Positions 28,097 through 37,422 of a DNA stretch of 64,000 nt are shown piece by piece. The translations under genes and the position numbers were made by a program. The notes under the pieces are model-generated. The model searched no databases. It was given only the letters and a program-made list of their open reading frames with translations, and was not told where the DNA came from. Origin of the DNA: Streptomyces katrae (lineage in GTDB: Bacteria; Actinomycetota; Actinomycetes; Streptomycetales; Streptomycetaceae); the NCBI RefSeq assembly GCF_000717655.1, contig NZ_JNZY01000043.1, positions 71,300 to 135,299 of the forward strand. Reading direction: 5' to 3'. Numbering within the stretch: the stretch's first letter is position 1; each line of letters begins with the position of its first letter.

Positions 28097-29313
28097 CCCG
28101 TACCGCTCGAACCCTCGTCGTCGCCGGGCACGGCATGGCCGGGCACCGGCTCGTCGCCGAGCTGCGGAGTCTCGACGCCGCCGGTGCCTGGCGGATCGTG
28201 GTGCTCGGGGAGGAGCCGCATCCCGCGTACGACCGGGTCGCGCTGTCCTCGTACCTCGACGGCCGCAGCGCGGCGGAGCTGGCCCTGGCCGGGCCCGGGT
28301 TCCTGGACGATCCGCTGCTGGATCTGCGGCTGAGCACCGGCGTGGCCGCCGTGGACCGGGCGGCGCGCACGGTGACCACCACCGCCGGCCATGTGGTCGC
28401 GTACGACGCGCTCGTCCTGGCCACCGGCTCGCGGCCGTTCGTGCCGCCCGTGCCGGGCCACGACCTGCCCGGCTGCTTCGGCTACCGCTCGCTCGGCGAC
28501 CTCGACGCGATCCGCGCCGCCGCCGTGCCGGGCCGCCCCGGCGTGGTGATCGGCGGCGGGCTGCTCGGCCTGGAGGCCGCGAACGCGCTGCGGCTGCTCG
28601 GCATGGAGCCGCACGTGGTGGAACTGGCCCCGCGGCTGATGCCGTTGCAGGTGGACGCGGCAGGCGGCGGTGTCCTGGGGCGGCGCGTGGCGCAGCGCGG
28701 GCTGCGGATCCACTGCGGTGTGGCGACGGCGGCGATCACGGCGGGCCCGGACGGCCGGGTGGCCTCGGTGGTGCTGGCCGACGGCAGCTCCCTCGAGGCG
28801 GACGTCGTGGTGTTCTCGGCGGGGGTGCGGCCGCGGGACGAGCTCGCGGGCCCGGCGGGCCTGGCCACGGGCGGGCGCGGTGGGTTCCTCGTGGACGAGC
28901 TGTGCCGGACGCAGGACGAGCGGATCTGGGCGATCGGCGAGTGCGCGGCCGTGTCGGGCCGCTGCCACGGGCTGGCCGCACCGGGGTACCGGATGGCGGC
29001 CTCCGTCGCCCGGCAGCTGCTGGGCCTGGGCGGGGAGCCGTTCGGGGAGGCGGACCTGTCCACCCGCCTCAAGCTGCTCGGCGTGGAGGTGGCGAGCTTC
29101 GGCGACGCCCATGCGGCCGCCGAGGGCGCGGTGGAGCTGAGCCGGCTGGACGAGGCGGCGGGGACGTACGCGAAGCTCGTGCTGGACGCGGACTGCAGCA
29201 CCCTGCTCGGCGGCATCCTCGTCGGTGACGCCCGCGCGTACGGCGAGCTGCGCCCGTACGTGGGCCTGGGCCTGCCCGCGGCGGGCCACCGGCTGCTGGC
29301 CGGGGCCGCCTGA
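28093..29313 (+). CDS. FAD/NAD(P)-dependent oxidoreductase, NirB N-terminal-like, without the reductase module
   Basis: 406 residues matching only the N-terminal FAD half of NirB/NasB (LVVAGHGMAGHRLVAEL; PAYDRVALSSYLDG; VVIGGGLLGLEAANAL; IWAIGECAAVSGRCHGLAAP). A true NirB continues for another 400 residues with Fe-S and sirohaem domains; here the gene ends cleanly at a strong terminator. It probably acts as a second diaphorase subunit for nitrate reduction. ATGA overlap with the previous gene. It should not be annotated as nitrite reductase. Confidence 0.8.
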   Translation: MTRTARTLVVAGHGMAGHRLVAELRSLDAAGAWRIVVLGEEPHPAYDRVALSSYLDGRSAAELALAGPGFLDDPLLDLRLSTGVAAVDRAARTVTTTAGHVVAYDALVLATGSRPFVPPVPGHDLPGCFGYRSLGDLDAIRAAAVPGRPGVVIGGGLLGLEAANALRLLGMEPHVVELAPRLMPLQVDAAGGGVLGRRVAQRGLRIHCGVATAAITAGPDGRVASVVLADGSSLEADVVVFSAGVRPRDELAGPAGLATGGRGGFLVDELCRTQDERIWAIGECAAVSGRCHGLAAPGYRMAASVARQLLGLGGEPFGEADLSTRLKLLGVEVASFGDAHAAAEGAVELSRLDEAAGTYAKLVLDADCSTLLGGILVGDARAYGELRPYVGLGLPAAGHRLLAGAA

Positions 29314-29337
29314 AGGAGGCAGTACCCGGTACGCAGG

Positions 29338-29377
29338 GCGCCGCCCTTCGGGGTCCCGGGAACCCGAAGGGCGGCGC
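29338..29377. terminator. strong bidirectional hairpin between the nitrate operon and the acyltransferase gene
   Basis: A perfect 15-base inverted repeat (GCGCCGCCCTTCGGG and its complement) with a 10-base loop stands 24 bases past the last nitrate-operon stop and in front of the convergent acyltransferase end. It marks the end of block A. Confidence 0.85.
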
Positions 29378-29448
29378 AGGGCAGGGCCGGTGGGGGCGCC
29401 GGTGGGGACGGCGCAGCCGTGCGGTGGAGCGGAACCGCGGTCAGACGG

Positions 29449-30663
29449 TCAGACGGTCTCGAGGGTGCGGCCCTCGGAGTCGGACGGGCCGGCGCCCCGG
29501 ACGGCGGCCTCGGCCGCCGCGGCCTTCGCCGCCCTGGCCTTCCGGGAGCTGGAGAAGCGGCGCGTGATCGGCGCCTCCACCCAGGCGTACAGGGCCCACG
29601 AGAGCAGCACCGCGACGACGGTCTGTGCGGCGATCAGGGCGATGCCGACCGGGGTCGAGTAGAGCGCGTCGCCGAGCAGTTCCCGGGAGTAGGCCAGCAC
29701 GATGTAGTGGAGCAGGTAGAAGGCGAAGGAGATCTCGCCGAGCCAGATCATGAACCGGTTGTTGAACGGCGTCGGCTTGTTCTCCGCGTCGCGCGTGGCG
29801 ACGGCCGCGATCAGCAGCACGATCGGGACCAGGGTGACCGAGCGCTGCGCGTACAGGTGCTCCACGTTCATGGCGACCGCGTAGCTCACGGCCAGCAGCA
29901 GCGCCGACCAGGTCGTGCCGATGTTGCGCCAGCGGCCCGCGATCACGGCGCGGGCGACCAGGATGCCGAGGGCGAAGTCGAGCAGCCGGACGGGCGGCAG
30001 GACGTACGCGAACCAGTACTGCACGGTCGAGGTGCCGTCGGCGCCGGGCATCTGCATACCGCCGCCGGGGATGACCGCGTAGGTCAGCGTCGGGGTGAGG
30101 CAGATGGCGGCGACGACGCCGGCTATCCACCACTTCAGGCGCGCCGGGTCGATCTTCTTGATCAGCAGGAACAGCACCGGGAAGGCGAGGTAGAAGATCG
30201 CCTCGGCGCCGAGCGACCAGCTGGGCGGGTCCACGCTGAAGTTGGTGGCGAAGTCCGGCACCCACACCTGCACCATGAGCAGGTTGACCACGGCCTGCCA
30301 GGGCTTCGTCATGACCGCCGCGAACGTGAGCAGCGCGAGCGCCCACGTGATCACGTAGTTCGGGTAGATCTTGACGAAGCGGCGGCGCCAGAAGGCCCGC
30401 ATGGTGTCCTGGTCGCGGGCCGACCAGGTCAGGACGAAGCCGCTGAGCACGAAGAAGAACGTGACGCCGAGCGCGCCGGCCTGCGAGGCGTACTTGGCGA
30501 ACGCGTCGTTCGCCGCGTCGTCCTCGAAGAGGCGGATCCACGGCACCCCGAGGGAGGCGTGGAAGAAGAAGACCAGGAGGGCCGCGGGGAAGCGGAGTCC
30601 GGTCAGCGAGGGGAGCCGTGGCGGTCCCACAGGTCTGGACCCGGCCGTTCCATTCATGGACAT
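29449..30663 (-). CDS. acyltransferase-3 family membrane protein
   Basis: 404 residues and about ten membrane helices. Acyltransferase-3 hallmarks are FPAALLVFFFHAS with the catalytic-type His, FFFVLSGFVLTWS, RRRFVKIYPNYV and SWSLGAEAIFYL. Such proteins O-acylate sugars, lipids or antibiotics at the membrane. The start at 30663 has AAGGAG eleven bases upstream, with a second ATG two codons on. It lies between the two regulatory blocks and downstream of the luxEC-like genes, but behind a hairpin. A tailoring role or a surface-sugar role are both possible. Confidence 0.83.
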   Translation of the reverse strand: MSMNGTAGSRPVGPPRLPSLTGLRFPAALLVFFFHASLGVPWIRLFEDDAANDAFAKYASQAGALGVTFFFVLSGFVLTWSARDQDTMRAFWRRRFVKIYPNYVITWALALLTFAAVMTKPWQAVVNLLMVQVWVPDFATNFSVDPPSWSLGAEAIFYLAFPVLFLLIKKIDPARLKWWIAGVVAAICLTPTLTYAVIPGGGMQMPGADGTSTVQYWFAYVLPPVRLLDFALGILVARAVIAGRWRNIGTTWSALLLAVSYAVAMNVEHLYAQRSVTLVPIVLLIAAVATRDAENKPTPFNNRFMIWLGEISFAFYLLHYIVLAYSRELLGDALYSTPVGIALIAAQTVVAVLLSWALYAWVEAPITRRFSSSRKARAAKAAAAEAAVRGAGPSDSEGRTLETV

Positions 30664-30762
30664 GACAAATACGCTCCTTTGTGGGTGACGGGATGAGTGG
30701 GTGACGGGAAGAAAGGGAAGGCGGGAGACCCGTGCCCGCGCGGCGGTGCGCCGTACGCGAGC

Positions 30763-30786
30763 GGGTCCGGGCCGGGGCCCGGACCC
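30763..30786 (-). terminator. GC-rich hairpin after the acyl reductase gene
   Basis: GGGTCCGGGCC and its exact complement are separated by two bases, so a 10-bp stem with a tight loop is realistic. It lies 11 bases beyond the stop of the minus-strand reductase gene. Confidence 0.65.
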
Positions 30787-30796
30787 CTCGGGTACG

Positions 30797-32179
30797 TCAG
30801 TCGCGGATGACGGTCTTGGTCCGCATCAGGAACTCGCCGAGGTAGCCGTCGTGCGGAACGCCCGGCCGGATCCAGTACGTCGGGTGGTCGCCCAGGTAGA
30901 CGTTGCTGATGGTGGGCTCCTGGAGCAGCGCGTCGATCAGCGCCTCGTCCTCGGTGAACGCGGTCAGCACCAGCGAGTTGCGCAGCGGGCCGATCCCGTC
31001 GGCGGGCGACCACGGGGCCACCCACACGCAGGGGAAGGGCAGTTCGATGCCGGCCTGCTCGGCGTCCGGCCGCTCGAGCTGGTGCACGGCCGGGCGCAGT
31101 ACGGCGCTCCCGTCGCCGAGCTCCTCCACGATGCCGTCGCCGCCGAGGTGCGCGGTGGTCCCGGCCGCCTTGGCGAGCAGGAACTTCTCGATCGCGCGCG
31201 CCCCCTCCACCGGCTGCACCGCGAGGACGGCCTTCGGGTCCTCCGGGGGCAGGCTGGGGATCGTGGCGAGGCGCTCGGCGATGGCCTGCGCGAGCGGCGC
31301 CGGGTCGCCGTCGATGAGCACGGTGGTGGCGTTGATGCAGGCCACACCGCCCTGGTGGCTGATGGAGTCCACGATGGTGTCGAGGTGGTCGCGCCAGTCG
31401 ACACCGGCCGGGACCAGCATCTTGGAGCGGCCGGGGCCCTGCGGCAGCACGTTGGTGCCCGCGTACTTGCGCACGACGTCGTCGCCGCCGTACACGAGGC
31501 CGTAGTCGGCGCTGCGCAGGATCTCGTCCGCCGCCTCGTAGTCCGTGGGCAGCAGCACGACCTGGTCGTTGCCGAAGCCCGCGGCCCGCAGCGCCGAGAT
31601 CAGCCGGTGCGGGGTGAACGGCTCGCGGCGCGAGGGCCGTACGGCCACGCGGTAGCCGAGGGCGAGGGCCTCGACCCACAGCGAGTGCGGGCCAGGGTGG
31701 TTGCCTGCGGCGTGCACGGCGAACACGTCGCCGCGCCGGGTCCACACGGCGCTGCCCGTACGGGTCTCCCCGGCGCGCCAGTCGTCCACCGCGCCGGTCG
31801 GCCGGGCCTGGTACGCGGCGAACCGGGACTGCTCGGTCGCCTCGATGATGGCGGCGGTCGCGGCCTGCACGACGCCGATCGGGACGCCGGAGACCCGGGC
31901 GACCGTGTGCTCGTACTCGGCGAACGACAGCCCGTCGATCGTCTCCTCGGCGAAGATCTTCCCGGCGCGGGCCAGCGCCGCCGTCCGCTCGTCGGCCGGC
32001 AGCGAGCCGGCCTTGCGCAGGGCGTCCATCGCGCGGGTCACGAACAGCTTCGGGACCAGGCTGAGTTCGGCGACCGGGGCGCCCGTCACGTCGGTGACGG
32101 TCATGCGCTTGCGGGCGCGGAAGGGTCCGGCGGGCCCGAGCGCGTCCAGCGTGATCAGACCGGCGCTCCCGGCGCTCAT
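30797..32179 (-). CDS. LuxC-like acyl/aryl reductase (aldehyde dehydrogenase superfamily)
   Basis: 460 residues. The ALDH-fold landmarks are AVHAAGNHPGPHSLWVEAL (nucleotide site), VAVRPSRREPFTPHRL and the active-site segment SHQGGVACINATT with C281. LuxC reduces an enzyme-bound or CoA thioester to an aldehyde with NADPH. The ATG overlaps the stop of the LuxE-like gene (TAATG), so the two form one reductase pair. The closest functional analogue I know is GriC/GriD of grixazone biosynthesis, which reduces an aminohydroxybenzoate to its aldehyde. No luxAB luciferase genes are present, so an aryl substrate is the better inference. Confidence 0.78.
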   Translation of the reverse strand: MSAGSAGLITLDALGPAGPFRARKRMTVTDVTGAPVAELSLVPKLFVTRAMDALRKAGSLPADERTAALARAGKIFAEETIDGLSFAEYEHTVARVSGVPIGVVQAATAAIIEATEQSRFAAYQARPTGAVDDWRAGETRTGSAVWTRRGDVFAVHAAGNHPGPHSLWVEALALGYRVAVRPSRREPFTPHRLISALRAAGFGNDQVVLLPTDYEAADEILRSADYGLVYGGDDVVRKYAGTNVLPQGPGRSKMLVPAGVDWRDHLDTIVDSISHQGGVACINATTVLIDGDPAPLAQAIAERLATIPSLPPEDPKAVLAVQPVEGARAIEKFLLAKAAGTTAHLGGDGIVEELGDGSAVLRPAVHQLERPDAEQAGIELPFPCVWVAPWSPADGIGPLRNSLVLTAFTEDEALIDALLQEPTISNVYLGDHPTYWIRPGVPHDGYLGEFLMRTKTVIRD

Positions 32180-33282
32180 TAATAGACCCCTTCGATGACG
32201 GTCTCGTTGTCGAACTCCTGGACCGGCGCGATGTCCGCCACGGAGTCCCCGAGCTGCCAGATGCCCTCGGGGCCGGGCACACGGGTCGCGTAGTCGCGCT
32301 CGAGGTTGTTCGGCATGAACAGGCTCTTGCTGATGTGATGCATGACGACCTGGCCGCGATCGCCGTACGGGACGGTCTCGCGGGACTCGGGGTCGACCAC
32401 GTCGAAGATCATGTGGGGGGAGAACGGGTCGTAGATGCACGGGTCGTCGTCGGAAAGGCCCGGGCGCTCGCTGGCGTTGCCGAGGATCATCGTCGAGCCG
32501 TAGCCGCTGTACAGGTGGGCCTTGGGGAAGACCTCGGTGCGGTACAGGTAGCGGGTGTCGGCGTCCATCTGGGTGCCGACCCAGTTGATCGCCTTGACCT
32601 TCTCGTCGATCAGCTTGGCGAGGTCGTCGCGGCGGGCGAGCCGCTCCAGGACCGGCGGCGTGCACATCAGGACGCCGATGTCCTGGGTCTGCAGCAGGAA
32701 GGCGACCTGGTCGACGATGTGCTCGGCGTACGCGCCCGCCTCGGCGCCCTTGCCGTCGGATATCAGCTTCTTGACCCAGCGCGGGTCGAGGTCGACGGTG
32801 AAGGCGAGGCCGCCGCGGAAGGCGGTCTGCCGCTTGATCACGTCACCGACCATGTGGGGCCCGGTCGGGGCGACGACCAGCCAGTTCACGTCCTGCGGGA
32901 CGCCGTGGCGGTCCAGCTGGGCGCTGCTCCAGGCGAGCAGCCGGTCCAGCCACTCCCGGAGCAGGACGATGCGCTTGGGGGCGCCGGTGGTGCCGCCGCT
33001 CTCGTAGACGCCCACGACCTCGGGCTTCTCACCGTAACCGCGGGGTATGAGGTCCTCGGCCCGTACGTGGCGCAGTTCGTTGGCGAGGTTGGGGAACCTG
33101 CCGAGGTCGGCGAATCCGCCGATGTCGCTCAGCGGATCGAATCCGAGAGTTCCTGCGCGTTCCAGCCAGAACGGCGAACCCGTTTCCGGGGAGAAATGCC
33201 ACCGCAGGGCGGCGCGCAGGAATTCGTCGGGGTCCGGCTGGGTGTCGAGTGGAAATTCCAGCAAGGGATCAACGATGGACAC
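32179..33282 (-). CDS. LuxE-like acyl-protein synthetase / aryl-acid adenylating enzyme
   Basis: 367 residues. YESGGTTGAPKRIVL is the ATP-binding loop and YSGYGSTMILGNASERPG the acceptor region of the LuxE/PaaK-type adenylating fold; the C-terminus ends DYATRVPGPEGIWQLGDSVADI. It should adenylate a carboxylate and hand it to the LuxC-like partner. The GTG at 33282 is used because AAGGAG lies just upstream; the longer reading is not conserved. An ACCTGACRNA site 102 bases upstream indicates regulation with the other block B operons. Confidence 0.78.
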   Translation of the reverse strand: MSIVDPLLEFPLDTQPDPDEFLRAALRWHFSPETGSPFWLERAGTLGFDPLSDIGGFADLGRFPNLANELRHVRAEDLIPRGYGEKPEVVGVYESGGTTGAPKRIVLLREWLDRLLAWSSAQLDRHGVPQDVNWLVVAPTGPHMVGDVIKRQTAFRGGLAFTVDLDPRWVKKLISDGKGAEAGAYAEHIVDQVAFLLQTQDIGVLMCTPPVLERLARRDDLAKLIDEKVKAINWVGTQMDADTRYLYRTEVFPKAHLYSGYGSTMILGNASERPGLSDDDPCIYDPFSPHMIFDVVDPESRETVPYGDRGQVVMHHISKSLFMPNNLERDYATRVPGPEGIWQLGDSVADIAPVQEFDNETVIEGVY

Positions 33283-33380
33283 AATGCTCCTTCCGGATAC
33301 GGAGTAACGCCGTACTCTTCGCATCGTGCGCCCCGCTGCAGCAGCCGGTCCACGGTATTCGGGTGAGTCCGTCAACTGTC

Positions 33381-33390
33381 TGTGTCAGGT
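33381..33390 (-). promoter_or_regulatory. ACCTGACRNA site 2, before the LuxE/LuxC-like operon
   Basis: Reads ACCTGACACA on the minus strand, about 100 bases upstream of the LuxE-like start, at the very end of the next N-acetyltransferase gene. Confidence 0.5.
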
Positions 33391-34181
33391 CAGCTGGATC
33401 CCGACGGTCCGGTTTGCGCCACCGTCTTCGGGAGTTCGTCGAGCAGCATTCCGAAGTGGCCGCGGTAGGCGGCCAGGATCTGCTCGTCGCCCTCCAGCTG
33501 CTCGGTCGTGCGCACCCCGCCCTCGACCCTGACCAGGCGGTTCCCCTTGAGCGTGACCCGGCCGTCCGCGAGCGGCAGCGAGCAGAAGAGCTCCTGGAGG
33601 AAGGGCGAGTCGGGGCTGGTGCGCCACCACCACAGGGTGGGCCCGAAGTCCTCGAGGCGGCAGGGGCGGTCGTCGATCCGGTAGAGCGCGTTCCCCTCCA
33701 GGGACACGTCGAAGCCTCCGGCCGCGGCCGGCGCGACCCGGTACGCCCCGTTGGGGTCGCGCTGCACGTCAGTGGTGGCGAAGCGGAGCGGGTGGCGGCT
33801 GTTGCGGCCGAATCCGGCGTCGACCAGCCAGGGCTCGTCCAGGGTCACCCGCAGCGCGAGGTGGCACATGGCCGGCCCCAGCCCGTCCGGCCGGTAGACC
33901 CGGCCCGGCAGGATCTCGACCCGGTACCCGAGGGCGTCGAGCAGGACCGCGAAGGCCGTGTTCACCTCGTAGCAGCCGCCGCCGCGGCGCTGCCGCACGA
34001 TCTTGTCGACGACCTGCTCGCCGAGGTGGATCTCGCGGTCGAGGTGGTAGTCGATGTTTTCGAAGGGCACCGAGAGGACATGCCGCTCCTGAAGGTGGCG
34101 CAGACCCTCGAGATCGGCTTTATCCGGCCTTTTCGCGCCGATCCGGCCGAGGTATTCGGCCACTCCTGCGTCGTCCAGCAT
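33390..34181 (-). CDS. arylamine N-acetyltransferase (NAT) 1
   Basis: 263 residues with the NAT catalytic triad: C70 in RRGGGCYEVN, H107 in MCHLALRV and D121 in VDAGFGRN. The N-terminus (HVLSVPFENIDYH) is typical. The usual RGGYCYE is changed to RGGGCYE, as in NAT 2. NATs transfer acetyl groups to aromatic amines, and in rifamycin-type pathways relatives form macrolactams. AAGGAG seven bases before the ATG 34181 sets the start. It lies upstream of the LuxE/LuxC-like pair and is divergent from the carboxylesterase operon. An aminobenzoate-derived substrate is likely. Confidence 0.88.
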   Translation of the reverse strand: MLDDAGVAEYLGRIGAKRPDKADLEGLRHLQERHVLSVPFENIDYHLDREIHLGEQVVDKIVRQRRGGGCYEVNTAFAVLLDALGYRVEILPGRVYRPDGLGPAMCHLALRVTLDEPWLVDAGFGRNSRHPLRFATTDVQRDPNGAYRVAPAAAGGFDVSLEGNALYRIDDRPCRLEDFGPTLWWWRTSPDSPFLQELFCSLPLADGRVTLKGNRLVRVEGGVRTTEQLEGDEQILAAYRGHFGMLLDELPKTVAQTGPSGSS

Positions 34182-34276
34182 CGCATTCTCCTTGACGATT
34201 CGAACCCGGCAGCGTACGCCGAATGAAAATACACGGCCACCCGTCGTTGCCGAATCGATCTGACGGACAACCCGGT

Positions 34277-34286
34277 ACCTGACACA
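34277..34286 (+). promoter_or_regulatory. ACCTGACRNA site 3, NAT 1/carboxylesterase intergenic region
   Basis: Reads ACCTGACACA on the plus strand, 147 bases upstream of the carboxylesterase start and 96 bases from the divergent NAT 1 start. It continues AGTGCC, as in site 8. Confidence 0.5.
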
Positions 34287-34432
34287 GTGCCGTTCCGTTT
34301 GTTGCGGGGTTCTCGCGCGGTTACCAGCATCGGATGGTCCGGAGTCATCCGACGCGGCACATTCGGTCCGAATGGGCACCGTGGAGTCGGCGTGACTGAC
34401 CGCCCGCCGATGACGATGGAGAACCCACGGCA

Positions 34433-36103
34433 ATGGCCACCTCAGCCGCCCACCGCCCTTCGCCAGACAACGATGCCGAAGCCGGGTCCGTGCTCGCGCA
34501 CACCAGCGCCGGCGTGATCGCCGGGGAGCGCTGCGGACGGCTGTCCGTCTTCCGCGGCATCCCGTACGCCGCGCCGCCGGTCGGCGGCCTGCGCTTCGCC
34601 TCGCCGCGGCCGGCCGTCCCGTGGAACGGGGTGCGCGACGCCACGGCGTTCGCCCCCGAATCGCTCCAGCCGATCATCCCCGGCAGCGCCGAGGACTCCC
34701 TGTACGCCAACGTCTGGACGCCGGCCGCGCCCACCGCGCAGGCGCCGGGCGGCGCCACCGCCGAGGAGGACGCCGAGGGCGCCAGGCCCGTGCTCGTCTA
34801 CATCCACGGCGGCGGCTGGATGGTCGGCGGCGGCAGCCTGCCCGTCTACGACGGGGCCCGCCTCGCCGACCGCGGCGACCTCGTCGTCGTCACCTTCAAC
34901 TACCGCCTCGGCGCACTCGGCTTCGGCCTGCACGAGGAGTTCACCGACCCCGACACCGGCGACTTCGCCAACTGGGGCCTCCAGGACCAGGTGGCGCTGC
35001 TGCGCTGGGTCCACGACAACGCCGCGGCCTTCGGCGGCGACCCCGGCAACATCACCGTCGCCGGCACCTCCGCCGGCGGGGCGAGCACCTGGCAGCTCGC
35101 CCTCCTGCCGGAGCTGCGCGGCATCATCCGCCGCATCGTCCCGATCAGCGCCTGCCACGTGTGGGAGCCGTCCACCTCGCTGTCCCCGGCCGACTCCCGC
35201 CGGGCGTACGAGTCGGTCGCGCGCCGGCTCGGCACGACGGTGCCGGGCCTGCGGGAGGTCCCCGCGGCCGCCCTGATGGGCGCCTGGGAGGAGGTGTTCG
35301 GCGGGCTGCCCGGCGAGCGCGAGGTCGGCAGCGGCCGCGAGTTCCGCGGCCCGGTCGTCGACGGCCGCTGGATGAGCGCCTTCGACTACGAACTGCCCAC
35401 CCCCGAGGTGCCGGTCATGGCGGTGCACGCCCGGACCGAGGGCTCGTTCTACACCGGCCCCTGCCCGCCGCAGCCCACCCCCACCCCGCCGCCCACCGAC
35501 GCGGCCGAGCTCCGCGAAGCCGTGCGCGGCGTTCTGGAGAAGGGGATGGACAAGGCCCCGTACGAGCTGGCCGACGCCTGCATAGCCGCCTACCGGGAGG
35601 CCGCCGAGGCCGACGGGCTCCCGCTGGACCCGCTGTCGCTGTGGACGGAGATCTGGGGCGACGCGCTGTTCCGCTACCAGATCATGCGGCTGTCCGAGCG
35701 GCACGCCCGGCACGGCCGCTCGCCGCAGTACGTCATGGAGTTCGCGTACCCCGTCCGGCCGCCGCACCACGGCACCCCGCACGAGGCGACCTCGCCGTTC
35801 CTGTTCGGCACGTACGGCGACCCGGCGGCCATCTCCGCCACCTACCCGGTGCCGGAGAGCATGCCGCTGTTCCACGACGGGCCGCACGAGCGCGCCGTCT
35901 CCGAGACCTTCATGGACCTGGTGGCCGCCTTCGCCCGTGACGGCGTGCCCACCGGCCCGAGCAGCCCCGCGTGGCCGGTCTTCGATCCCGAGCACCCCAG
36001 CACGCTGGTCCTCGGCGGTGAGCAGGTCGCGGAGATCGCCACCACGTCGAAGCTGCGGCAGCTGCGGTTCTGGGACGAGTCCGGCTGGGTCCCGCGCACC
36101 TGA
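34433..36103 (+). CDS. type-B carboxylesterase/lipase family hydrolase
   Basis: 556 residues. The oxyanion-hole motif YIHGGGWMVGG, nucleophile elbow VAGTSAGGAS (GTSAG in place of the usual GESAG), acidic residue near AVHARTEGSFY and His in HHGTPHEATSPFLFG give a complete triad. No signal peptide, so it is probably cytosolic. It is the first gene of a plus-strand operon (esterase, MFS, BBE oxidase, NAT 2). It could remove a protecting acyl or ester group before export, or transesterify. A GGAG lies twelve bases before the ATG. Confidence 0.86.
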   Translation: MATSAAHRPSPDNDAEAGSVLAHTSAGVIAGERCGRLSVFRGIPYAAPPVGGLRFASPRPAVPWNGVRDATAFAPESLQPIIPGSAEDSLYANVWTPAAPTAQAPGGATAEEDAEGARPVLVYIHGGGWMVGGGSLPVYDGARLADRGDLVVVTFNYRLGALGFGLHEEFTDPDTGDFANWGLQDQVALLRWVHDNAAAFGGDPGNITVAGTSAGGASTWQLALLPELRGIIRRIVPISACHVWEPSTSLSPADSRRAYESVARRLGTTVPGLREVPAAALMGAWEEVFGGLPGEREVGSGREFRGPVVDGRWMSAFDYELPTPEVPVMAVHARTEGSFYTGPCPPQPTPTPPPTDAAELREAVRGVLEKGMDKAPYELADACIAAYREAAEADGLPLDPLSLWTEIWGDALFRYQIMRLSERHARHGRSPQYVMEFAYPVRPPHHGTPHEATSPFLFGTYGDPAAISATYPVPESMPLFHDGPHERAVSETFMDLVAAFARDGVPTGPSSPAWPVFDPEHPSTLVLGGEQVAEIATTSKLRQLRFWDESGWVPRT

Positions 36104-36178
36104 CCTGCCCCGCGGCCGACCTGCCGGCTCCCGGCGGCGCGGCCCCCCGCCCCCAGAGACACGAATGAGGTTCTTGTC

Positions 36179-37393
36179 ATGGCAACACTCGAAACACCCG
36201 CCGAGGCCGCCGCACCGGCGCAGGCGCCGGAACCCACCTCCCTGAAGAGCTGGCTGGCCGTCGTCTCCGTCGCCGTCGGCATCTTCACCCTCGTCACCGC
36301 CGAGCAGCTGCCCATCGGCCTGCTCACCTCGGTCGGCGGCGCCCTGCACGTCTCCGAGGGCACGGCCGGCCTGATGGTGACCGTGCCCGGCCTGGTCGCC
36401 GCGCTGTCCGCGCCGCTGATCCCGGTGATCGTCGGCCGTATGGACCGCCGCTTCCTGCTCGTCGGCCTGATGACCGTGATGGCGGTCGCCAACCTGGTCA
36501 CCGTCCTCGCGCCCAACTTCGGGATCCTGCTCGCCTCGCGCGTCCTGGTCGGCATCACCATCGGCGGCTTCTGGGCCGTCGCGGGCGGTCTCGCGTTCCG
36601 GCTGGTGCAGCCGGCGGCGATCCCCCGGGCCACCGCGCTCATCTTCGGCGGCGTCGCCGCCGCCAACGTGCTCGGCGTGCCGACCGGCACCCTGATCGGC
36701 GGACTGGCCGGCTGGCGCACCGCGTTCGCCACGCTCGGCGTCCTCGCCTTCGCTGTCCTCGTCGCCCTGCTGGTCCTGCTGCCCTCGCTGCCCGCGACCA
36801 AGCCCGTCAGCGTGCGCGAGCTGATCGGCCAGTTCGCCAACCGCGGCGTCCGCTCGGGCATCATCGCCACCGCCCTCATCGTCACCGGGCACCTCGCCGC
36901 GTACACGTACGTCAGCCCGATGCTCCAGCAGGTCTCCGGCATCGACGAGGACCTGATCAGCGTCCTGCTGCTGGGCTTCGGCGTCGCCGGCATCATCGGC
37001 AACTTCGTCGCCGGCGCGGCCGTCGCGAAGAACCTGGGCCGCACGATGGCCGTCATCATCGTCGCGCTGGCCGCCGCGATGCTGCTGTTCCCGCTGCTCG
37101 GCAAGAGCCAGGCCGGCGGCATCGCCCTGCTGGTCCTGTGGGGCCTGGCCTTCGGCGGGGTCTCCGTCAGCCTGCAGACCTGGATGCTCAAGTCCGCGCC
37201 CGACGCCATGGAGGCCGCCTCGGCCCTGTGGGTGTCGGTCTTCAACCTGGCCATCGCCCTCGGCGCGCTCGTCGGCGGTCTGATCGTCGACCAGGTAGAG
37301 CTGATCACCGTGGCCTGGCTGGGCGGCGTCGTGGTGCTGCTCACCGCGCTCACCCTCCCGAGCCTGCGCACCGCCGGCAAGGCCGCCGAGTGA
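36179..37393 (+). CDS. MFS efflux transporter, DHA1 family (AraJ/Cml-like)
   Basis: 404 residues with twelve hydrophobic segments. The DHA1 features TAEQLPIGLLTSVGGALHVSEGTAGLMVTVPG and AAANVLGVPTGTLIGGLAGWR (antiporter motif C region) match chloramphenicol-resistance and sugar-efflux pumps. It follows the esterase by 75 bases and overlaps or abuts the oxidase gene, so it is within the operon. It is the likely pathway-product or intermediate exporter, alongside the DHA2 pump at 9.3 kb. Confidence 0.86.
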   Translation: MATLETPAEAAAPAQAPEPTSLKSWLAVVSVAVGIFTLVTAEQLPIGLLTSVGGALHVSEGTAGLMVTVPGLVAALSAPLIPVIVGRMDRRFLLVGLMTVMAVANLVTVLAPNFGILLASRVLVGITIGGFWAVAGGLAFRLVQPAAIPRATALIFGGVAAANVLGVPTGTLIGGLAGWRTAFATLGVLAFAVLVALLVLLPSLPATKPVSVRELIGQFANRGVRSGIIATALIVTGHLAAYTYVSPMLQQVSGIDEDLISVLLLGFGVAGIIGNFVAGAAVAKNLGRTMAVIIVALAAAMLLFPLLGKSQAGGIALLVLWGLAFGGVSVSLQTWMLKSAPDAMEAASALWVSVFNLAIALGALVGGLIVDQVELITVAWLGGVVVLLTALTLPSLRTAGKAAE

Positions 37394-37422
37394 GCATCCC
37401 GCCCGCGAAAGGAACCACCTCA

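Noticed and set aside
28093..29313. NirB nitrite reductase
   Set aside because: Only the N-terminal FAD half is present; the Fe-S and sirohaem domains are missing and the gene ends at a strong terminator.
30797..33282. Bioluminescence (lux) genes
   Set aside because: Only LuxC- and LuxE-like proteins occur; there is no luciferase or thioesterase, and the surroundings are aromatic metabolism.
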